The notes under the pieces are model-generated. The model saw only the letters and a program-made list of their open reading frames with translations, had not been told where the DNA came from and did no database searches. DNA of 12,100 nucleotides from Halovenus sp. (GTDB lineage Archaea; Halobacteriota; Halobacteria; Halobacteriales; Haloarculaceae). The stretch spans positions 1-12,100 of the forward strand of contig PUMG01000177.1 of the NCBI GenBank assembly GCA_003551265.1. The letters run 5' to 3'. This document shows, in pieces, positions 1 to 6,200 of the stretch (its first letter is position 1; each line of letters starts with the position of its first letter). The position numbers and the translations under genes were made by a program.

Positions 1-2
1 AG

Positions 3-104
3 ACGGTCGGCGTCGTCGGTGAACTTCACCCCGAAGTCATCGTCGAACACGACCTCGAAGTCCCCGTCGGGGCGTTCGAGTTCCGACTCGACGCGCTGCG
101 GTGA
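3..104 (+). CDS. pheT: Phenylalanine--tRNA ligase beta subunit, C-terminal end (partial)
   Basis: Reading from base 3, an open frame of 33 codons ends at TGA 102-104. Its peptide contains GVVGELHPEVIVEHDLEVPV followed by AFEFRLDALR. The G-x-hP-E-V core followed by a P-V-x-A-F-E strand is the ending of archaeal and eukaryotic-type PheT, the structural and editing subunit that pairs with PheS to charge tRNA-Phe in the cytoplasm. Only this end lies in the window; the start and catalytic context are to the left. The call rests on a short but characteristic peptide, so the family is fairly secure but its completeness cannot be judged. Its stop is followed by 134 non-coding bases before the next gene, so the surface gene downstream probably has its own promoter. 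Confidence 0.85.
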   Translation, partial: TVGVVGELHPEVIVEHDLEVPVGAFEFRLDALR

Positions 105-152
105 CCGAGTCGAACCACTGTGATGGCCGAGTCGATGCAGTGTGGTGACCGA
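101..152. repeat. Degenerate 22-bp tandem repeat after pheT
   Basis: Two full units (101-122 and 123-144) and an 8-base start of a third (145-152, GTGACCGA) follow each other with a period of 22. Units 1 and 2 agree at 17 of 22 positions and share CCGAGTCGA. The repeat overlaps the pheT stop codon. ACCACTG at 114-120 is also nearly complementary to CAGTGTGGT at 138-146, so the RNA could form an imperfect hairpin. A role in pheT 3'-end formation is possible but unproven. Confidence 0.55.
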
Positions 153-207
153 CAGACTTTATGGTTTGAATACGGTCGGGAGCCTGTTATCTAGTTCATA
201 CTCATAT

Positions 208-216
208 TTTATATAA
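208..216 (+). promoter_or_regulatory. TATA-box promoter of the 239-2482 surface gene
   Basis: TTTATATAA lies in an AT-rich island (about 185-240) that contrasts with the surrounding GC-rich DNA. Its centre is about 27 bases upstream of the ATG at 239, the distance at which archaeal TBP/TFB promoters place the transcription start. No GGAGG or GGTGA element precedes the ATG, so the transcript is predicted to be leaderless. An ATG at 221 in the same frame is followed at once by TGA and cannot be the start. Confidence 0.7.
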
Positions 217-238
217 CCGTATGTGAAATTATAACAGA

Positions 239-2482
239 ATGAATGGATTGTCTACAAACAGAGTGACCCCGCGGTCTGGCCTCGTGTTCGTGTTCCTCGT
301 TCTGCTGGTCACAGTCGGTGTCGTAGCGGTATCAGTCGCAGGCGGCGCAGGTCAGGCTGACGTGGTCACACAGGAGAACAAGACAGATTCAGCTGACTTT
401 CAAATAGTCGAAGACGACCTGCCAGAGAGCGCGGGACAGGCACACAACGTCACGATTGAACCACTCATCGAGAACGTGGGTAACGCCACCGGTGTGCAGA
501 ACATCACCTACGACATAACGGTGCGGGATGACGACGACCCACCTGACGATCCGCCGGACGATATCGTCGTCGTGGACGACGAACGCGACACGAGCCAGGG
601 AGCGCACATCACCGCGATTCTCGAATCCGAGTTCGGGAACAACACTGTCGACCTGGTCAACAACACGGAGTTGCTCGACGTGACAGGCGACTACAGCGTT
701 TTCGTCATCCAGCGCTTCGACAGCGACGGTCTCGCCGACGACTTCCTCGACTCCCTGGGCGACAATCAGGGAGCCGTCTACCTGGACAGCCACCAGGGCG
801 CATCTGAGGAACAGTATTCTGACGGAGTCTACCGCATGCACAACGTCCGTGATGACCCCGCCGAGTGGGACTCTGAAGGAATCGGAACTGATGGCAAGCC
901 GGCCGAGGTGACGCTGACAGCTGACCATCCCATATTCGACGGGGTGGGTGAGGAAGGGGACACGGTCGTCCTGAACGAGGATGATAGTTCGTGGGGTTCG
1001 TGGTTCGACGACTACAGCGGTGACGTCATCGCCGACGTCGATTACAGTCCGAGCGACGACGGAGCCGAAGGACCGGGTATCGGCGTGAACGACGAGGACA
1101 ACGAGGTGTTGCTGAACGCGCTTTCGTACGACTTCTTCAGTGACGTTGAGGACATTACACCCGAGGGCGAGACAGTTCTCGTCAACGCCGTCGAGCACGT
1201 CGCTGCACAGGCGAACGACTCTGCAGCGGTCACAGATACAGACGACTCTCTCACCACAGAAACCGGCGATGGGACAGTCCACGAAGAATCCATCCAGGAT
1301 AACGAGACTGTCCTGCAGGCGAACACGACGCTCGAACTCGACGGCGGGGAAGAAGACATCGCCGAAATAGAGTTCGAAATTCCGGGGAATCTCGCACCCG
1401 GCACCTACAACCAGACGCTCGAAACACAGAACGACTCGGTGACGACGGAAATCTCCATCGACGAGACCGCTGCGGACATCGAAGTGAGCGCGTACTTCCT
1501 CGACCCTGACCCTGCGGAAGAAGACCTGTTCGTCGGTGACACTCTCACAGCCGAAGCCGTCGTGGCCAACCACGGCAACCGGTCAGGGGAGTTCGAGGTC
1601 AGATATCAGGTCGGTGAGGAGGTCGTGGACAACGAGACCGTCGCTGTCGACGCCGACGCTGTGAAAACTGTCGACCTCGACCACGAACTACGTCAGGATG
1701 GGATGAAAATTATCTCGGTCAACGGCGTCGACCCGGTACAGATAACAGTCGATCCGATACCAGCCACGTTCGACGTGGAGATCGACGAGAACGCGAGCAC
1801 GCTGGCCGCCAACGCCAGCGAAAACGTGACCATCGTCACGGGGGTGGAGAACGTCGGCATGGAGACAGGAACACAGGACATCACTGCGACAATCGACGGC
1901 GATATCCGAGACAGCGTCGAAGACGTCGAACTCGACGCGGGGCAATCAGAGACGGCCAACTTCACGTTCGCCGTCGACAGCGGCGACGACGGTGAAGTGG
2001 TTGTCGTCGAGAGCCAGGACAGAAACGACAGCGCGATACTCACCGTCGACGACGAGGACGGAGCGTTCTTCGATGTGGGGTTCGTCGATGTTCCGCCGAA
2101 CGTCTCACATGGTAAGAACCTGTCGGCGACGTATGAGGTCGAAAACACTGGCACAGAGACGGGAACACAGACAGTCACATTCTCGGTCAACGACACAGTG
2201 GCAAACTCGACGGAGGCCACACTCGAAGACAGTGAGCAGACGACCACGACGGTTACTCACGACACCCTCGACAACGACGCAGGCGAGGTCGAACTCGAAC
2301 TTGCCAGCAACGATACGTCGGATTTCTCGACGGTCGACATCGAACACAGCGTCCTCACGTATGCGAACGAGAGTGGCGTCGTCGAGACCGATGGCTTGCT
2401 CGACGCCATCGACCACTGGCGGGAGGACGACGTCGACACAGGTCTCCTGCTCGACGTCATCGACGCCTGGCGAGACGGCTGA
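239..2482 (+). CDS. Secreted CARDB-domain surface protein with inserted alpha/beta domain and dockerin-like C-terminus
   Basis: This 747-residue acidic protein begins with a Sec-type signal peptide (hydrophobic core about residues 14-35, then small residues; no twin Arg, no lipobox Cys). Residues about 52-95 and 343-408 look like the two halves of one CARDB-like beta-sandwich. Between them, after an Asp/Pro linker (residues 96-108), residues about 109-323 read as an alternating alpha/beta domain (DIVVVDDERD, YSVFVIQRF, GAVYLDSHQG, DHPIFDGV). Further CARDB-like units lie at about 413-504, 510-603 and 610-703, with motifs such as VENVGMETGTQDI and VENTGTETGTQTV. Residues 709-747 form a dockerin-like tail shared with the giant protein encoded at 3218-12100. 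Many N-X-S/T sequons suggest N-glycosylation. No C-terminal membrane anchor is seen. The gene has its own TATA box and ends 42 bases before adk. The specific function is unknown; a surface-exposed binding or adhesion role is inferred from the architecture. Confidence 0.92.
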   Translation: MNGLSTNRVTPRSGLVFVFLVLLVTVGVVAVSVAGGAGQADVVTQENKTDSADFQIVEDDLPESAGQAHNVTIEPLIENVGNATGVQNITYDITVRDDDDPPDDPPDDIVVVDDERDTSQGAHITAILESEFGNNTVDLVNNTELLDVTGDYSVFVIQRFDSDGLADDFLDSLGDNQGAVYLDSHQGASEEQYSDGVYRMHNVRDDPAEWDSEGIGTDGKPAEVTLTADHPIFDGVGEEGDTVVLNEDDSSWGSWFDDYSGDVIADVDYSPSDDGAEGPGIGVNDEDNEVLLNALSYDFFSDVEDITPEGETVLVNAVEHVAAQANDSAAVTDTDDSLTTETGDGTVHEESIQDNETVLQANTTLELDGGEEDIAEIEFEIPGNLAPGTYNQTLETQNDSVTTEISIDETAADIEVSAYFLDPDPAEEDLFVGDTLTAEAVVANHGNRSGEFEVRYQVGEEVVDNETVAVDADAVKTVDLDHELRQDGMKIISVNGVDPVQITVDPIPATFDVEIDENASTLAANASENVTIVTGVENVGMETGTQDITATIDGDIRDSVEDVELDAGQSETANFTFAVDSGDDGEVVVVESQDRNDSAILTVDDEDGAFFDVGFVDVPPNVSHGKNLSATYEVENTGTETGTQTVTFSVNDTVANSTEATLEDSEQTTTTVTHDTLDNDAGEVELELASNDTSDFSTVDIEHSVLTYANESGVVETDGLLDAIDHWREDDVDTGLLLDVIDAWRDG
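563..1207 (+). other. Alpha/beta (GATase1/ThuA-like) domain inserted in a CARDB-like domain
   Basis: Codons 109-323 encode predicted hydrophobic strands alternating with helices: an initial IVVVDDERD strand, a helix, YSVFVIQRF, a helix, GAVYLDS, then DHPIFDGV and finally VLVNAVEHVAA. The H-P-I-F-x-G turn and the closing strand-helix resemble the class I glutamine amidotransferase-like fold as used in ThuA-type and other non-catalytic members. No nucleophile Cys is present (the domain has no Cys), so amidotransferase chemistry is not expected. The fold assignment is inference from pattern and needs structure prediction. Confidence 0.45.
2363..2479 (+). other. Dockerin-like C-terminal tail of the first surface protein
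   Basis: Residues 709-747 carry two related segments, each ending in a hydrophobic helix: GVVETDGLLDAIDHWR and LLLDVIDAWR. The layout (acidic loop, LL-x-A-I-x-x-W-R, repeated) is like a compact pair of dockerin/EF-hand half-repeats. The first loop reads N-E-S-G where the giant protein has D-G-D-G, so calcium binding there may be weakened. The reading frame ends two residues after the second W-R, leaving no membrane segment. Confidence 0.6.
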
Positions 2483-2494
2483 GATTTGGACAAT

Positions 2495-2503
2495 GATTTA
2501 ACC
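2495..2503 (+). promoter_or_regulatory. Possible weak TATA element for adk
   Basis: GATTTAACC lies in the 42-base gap between the surface gene stop and the adk ATG. Its centre is about 26 bases before the ATG at 2525, suitable for a transcription start at or near the start codon. The match is weak, so adk may instead, or in addition, be read through from the upstream gene. Confidence 0.4.
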
Positions 2504-2515
2504 ACCGGAGTGGAA

Positions 2516-2520
2516 GGTGA
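2516..2520 (+). promoter_or_regulatory. adk: Ribosome binding site deciding the adk start
   Basis: GGTGA lies four bases before the ATG at 2525 and matches the anti-Shine-Dalgarno end of archaeal 16S rRNA. It supports ATG 2525 over the in-frame ATG at 2486, which would add 13 unconserved residues ahead of the adenylate kinase N-terminal strand. Confidence 0.65.
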
Positions 2521-2524
2521 GCGT

Positions 2525-3163
2525 ATGACAGCGCCACGAGTTCTTATCATGGGACCTCCCGGTGCGGGCAAGGGGACCCAGAGCCGAACCATCGCGGAGG
2601 CGTACGACATCGAACACGTCACGACGGGAGATGCGCTCCGCTCGAACAAACAGATGGATATCAGCGACCTGGACATGGAGTACGACACGCCGGGCGAGTA
2701 CATGGACGCTGGCGAGCTCGTCCCTGACGAAGTCGTCAACGCCATCGTGGAGAAAGCGCTTGCCGACGCGGATGGGTTCATCCTCGACGGCTACCCCCGT
2801 AATCCAGAACAGGCTGATGAACTCGATGGAATGACCGACCTCGACGTCGTTCTCTCGCTCGAAGTTGGGCGCGACGAACTGATTGCCCGCCTCACCGGAC
2901 GACGGGTCGACCCCGAAACAGGCGAGAACTACCACGTCGAGTTCAACATGCCCGAAGACAGTGAGGTCCGTGAGCGACTCGTCCAGCGCGAAGACGACCG
3001 CCGCGAGGCCGTCGAGAATCGTCTCGACGTGTTCGAGGCGAACACCGAACCGGTAATCGAACGCTACCGCGAGCACGACGGCTTCGTCGAAATCGACGGT
3101 GAGCAAGCGCCAGCGGACGTGTGGCAGACGATTCAGGACGAACTCGACGAACGCCTCGGATAA
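2525..3163 (+). CDS. adk: Adenylate kinase
   Basis: This 212-residue cytoplasmic enzyme interconverts ATP + AMP and 2 ADP to balance adenine nucleotides. The P-loop GPPGAGKGT is at residues 10-18. The AMP site follows with TTGDALR (33-39) and LDGYPRN (87-93). The LID begins at TGRRVDPETGENYHVEFNMP (124-143) and ends in REDD (155-158), followed by the conserved Arg of ENRL. The LID is the long bacterial type, about four residues shorter than in E. coli, and has no zinc-binding Cys. Length and motif order are complete, so the gene looks intact and functional. The start at 2525 is chosen because the beta-1 strand RVLIM then begins at residue 5 and GGTGA precedes it. The neighbours are unusual: surface-protein genes lie on both sides, and the downstream gene is convergent. 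From recall, adk in many haloarchaea lies with DUF106, cmk and truB genes; none is visible here. Confidence 0.97.
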   Translation: MTAPRVLIMGPPGAGKGTQSRTIAEAYDIEHVTTGDALRSNKQMDISDLDMEYDTPGEYMDAGELVPDEVVNAIVEKALADADGFILDGYPRNPEQADELDGMTDLDVVLSLEVGRDELIARLTGRRVDPETGENYHVEFNMPEDSEVRERLVQREDDRREAVENRLDVFEANTEPVIERYREHDGFVEIDGEQAPADVWQTIQDELDERLG

Positions 3164-3191
3164 CGTCGTATCTTTCGCCACACAGCGAGAA

Positions 3192-3205
3192 CCCCTGAAC
3201 AGGGG
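3192..3205. terminator. Candidate bidirectional terminator hairpin between convergent genes
   Basis: CCCCT-GAAC-AGGGG forms a perfect 5-bp GC-rich stem in the 54-base spacer between the adk stop (3161-3163) and the stop of the giant minus-strand gene (3218-3220). Pyrimidine-rich runs flank it on both sides: AATTTCTC at 3210-3217 for the plus strand, and the complement of GAGAAC for the minus strand. Archaeal termination depends mainly on T-tracts, so the hairpin may only contribute to or stabilise 3' ends. Confidence 0.45.
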
Positions 3206-3217
3206 CAGTAATTTCTC

Positions 3218-6200
3218 TCAGACGACTGGGTCGCCAGACCGCCAGGCGTCGATAACATCGAGAAGCGTAGTCGCCTCGATGTCATCACTGCGCCAGTCAC
3301 TGATTGCGGTCAGGAGTCCAGCAGTGTCGACGACGCCATCACCGTCAGCATACGTGACGACACCGAAGGTGACGGTGGCTGTCTCGGTTGCCACCTCGTC
3401 GGCGCTGGAAACAACCACTTCGAGTTCACCGACATCGTCTCTGTCTGTCTCGTAAGTGAACGTCTCCGTTTTCGTCTCCGCACCGTCGAGCGTCATCGTG
3501 ACCGAATCTTCCTCGACCCCCTCGACCTCGAAGACAATCTCCTGCGTGTCGCTCTGTCCCCAGTCGTTCTCGACGTCGACCTCGACGGTGAGCATCTCGC
3601 CCGCGTCGACTGGTGAGTTCGTGTCGGTGATGTTCACTCCGAAGTGGGCGTCGGGATTCTCCGTCTCGAAGTTCGTCTCGAACGTCTCCTCGTTTCCAGC
3701 CCGGTCCGCAACAGTCACCGTTGCAGTGTAGGCCGTGTCAGGTTCGACGTCGAGTGTGTGTGTTGCGGTTTCGGACGTTATCTGGGTCGCTTCGGCATCC
3801 GTGACGTCCACTCCATCGACGGCAAACGCGACCGAAGTCAGGTTGACCCCGGAGAGTGTGTCGACGTATTCGAACTCGATTGGGATTGTCCCGTCGTCAC
3901 TGCTGAGCGTTGCGTTCGGTGCAGGCCAGACGTCGACGAGCGTCGGCGCGTCCGTGTCCGACACGAGCGCCCCATAGGTCGAAAAGCTCGTCACATCACC
4001 GACGACAAACGGGTCACCTCCTATCTGTGTCACCGTCGAGTCGACCGCACTCCAGGTGTCGTCGGCCGCGTCGTAGTGCTTGAGTGTGACGTCTTCGGCG
4101 TCGGCGTCACCGAGTGCGTCCTCGTCGATTGCCATCGAGACTGTCGCGTTCGTTATTGCTCCCTGCTCGAAGTGCTGGTCGAGAAGTCCATCGAGGTCCC
4201 CCGTCAGGAATCCGCCACCGATGTCGCCGTCGTCGACGTTCGCATCGACAGTGTTCTCCGAGAACGCGAGGAACAACTCCTCGGTGAGCAGGCTGTCACT
4301 GACGTTGTCGGCGACAGTGAACTCGACGGTCGTTCCCGTCCCTTCGAGTCCAATCAGACCGTCTGCGAGCGTGAATCGGGTGTCGACGACGACCGACGCC
4401 GTGTCGGTTCCCTCGTTTCCAGCCAGGTCAGTGCCGACGGTTTCGACCGTGTAGTTGCCCGAGTCCTCGAATTCGAGCACGCCGGTGAACCGGGTGGGTG
4501 TCTCTTCGGTCATCGAGAGCGTGAGTGTCGAGCCGTCAGGACGTTCGACCTCGACGTCCGGCACCGCAGAGAGCGCCTCGTCGCTCTCGACGACGACCGT
4601 TGCGTCCTCGGTGTCGACATCTTCGACTGTCGCGGCCATCGACGGTGGTTCGCGGTCAATCATCACGACTGGTGGATTATCGAGACCCGCGTTGCCGAGT
4701 ACGTCGATTGCGATAACTGACAGCGTGTACGCTCCGTCGTCGGGGATGTCGTCGAACGGCACGTCCGCCTGCCAGGTCTCACCGCCGACGTGAGTCGCCT
4801 CTGTACCGACTGTGTAGGTCGTATCAACCGAGTTGACCAGCAACGTCACCTGGTCGATGTCGAGGTCCGATTCGACCGAGATGTCGACGGACGCGTCGTC
4901 GCTCGCGTACGTTGTTTCCAGCTCCGTCTCCGGGTCGATACCTTCCGAGTAGCCGTTGACGGCCGTGATTTTCGGCTCGACGCTTCCTTCGTTGACCTCG
5001 ACAGAACCAGCGTTGCGCTCTCCGAGTTCGAGGTCGAACGTCCCGGTGTGCTCGGGTGAGAACGTGATGTTGAGTGCACCTAGATGATAGAATCCGGCTG
5101 CGAGCGTCACCTCCTGACTCCCCACCACCTCGCTCTCGCCAGTTTCCTGATGGGTTGCCGTCAGCTCGATCTCTTCTGTCCCCTCGATGTTTCCGGCCTG
5201 GTGGGTGCTCCCGACGACGTACGTCTCCTCACCTTCGACAAGCTCGAGGGCGGAGACCGACGCTGCAATCACCTGGATGTCCGACTCCGCCACCTCCACG
5301 TCGACCCAGCCTGCGTCTCGCTCACCCAGTTCGAGGTCGTAGTGTCCCGGCTCGTCCGGGTCGAACGTGATGTTCAGCGCACCAAGGTGATAGAACCCTG
5401 GCGAGAGCGTCACATTCTGCGCCCCTACAACTTCGGTCTCGCCGGTCTCGTTGTGTGTCGCCGTCAACTCGATTTCTTCTGTCCCCTCGGTGTTTCCGGC
5501 CTGGTAGATGCTCCCGACCACGTGTGTCACCTCCTCACCCTGGACGAGTTCAACATCTGAAGTCGACGCCGCAATCACCTGGATGTCCGACTCCGCCGCC
5601 TCCACGTCGACCCAGCCCGCGTTTCGCTCACCCAGTTCGAGGTCGTAGTGTCCCGGCTCGTCCGGGTCGAACGTGATGTTGAGTGCGCCCAGATGGTAGA
5701 ACCCGGGCGAGAGCGTCACATTCTGCGTTCCCACAACTTCGGTCTCACCGGTTTCGTTGTGTGTCGCTGTCAGCTCGATTTCTTCGGTCCCCTCGATGTT
5801 TCCGGCCTGGTAGATGCTCCCGACCACGTGTGTCACCTCCTCACCCTGGACGAGTTCAACATCACTCGTGGATGCGGCGATGACCTGAATGTCGGACACC
5901 GCTGGCTCCACGTCCACCCATCCTGCGCTACGTTCTCCGAGTTCGAGGTCGTAGTAGCCCGGCTCGTCCGGTTCGAAGGTGATGTTGATTGCACCCAGAT
6001 GGTACGCCCCTGGTGGAACCGTCACCTCCTGACTCCCGACCACAGTCTCAGTTCCGTTCTCGTCTGTGGCAACGAGTTCGATCACTTCGGTCGCCTCGTC
6101 CGTCCCGTTCTGATAGACGCTCCCGACGATGTGTGTCTGCTCACCTTCGATAATCTCGACGTCCGAGGTCGATGCGCCAATCACCTGGATATCGGTGACG

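Noticed and set aside
101..152. CRISPR array
   Set aside because: Units are directly abutting with no spacers and only 17 of 22 matches.
389..1573. Long minus-strand frame (394 codons) opposite the first surface gene
   Set aside because: It is antisense to a well-supported secreted protein with clear domains. Its Val/Arg/Asp-rich product is the expected shadow of a GC-rich acidic coding frame.
2486..2524. ATG at 2486 as the adk start
   Set aside because: It adds 13 residues not expected in adenylate kinases. ATG 2525 has a GGTGA site and places the first strand and P-loop at the usual positions.
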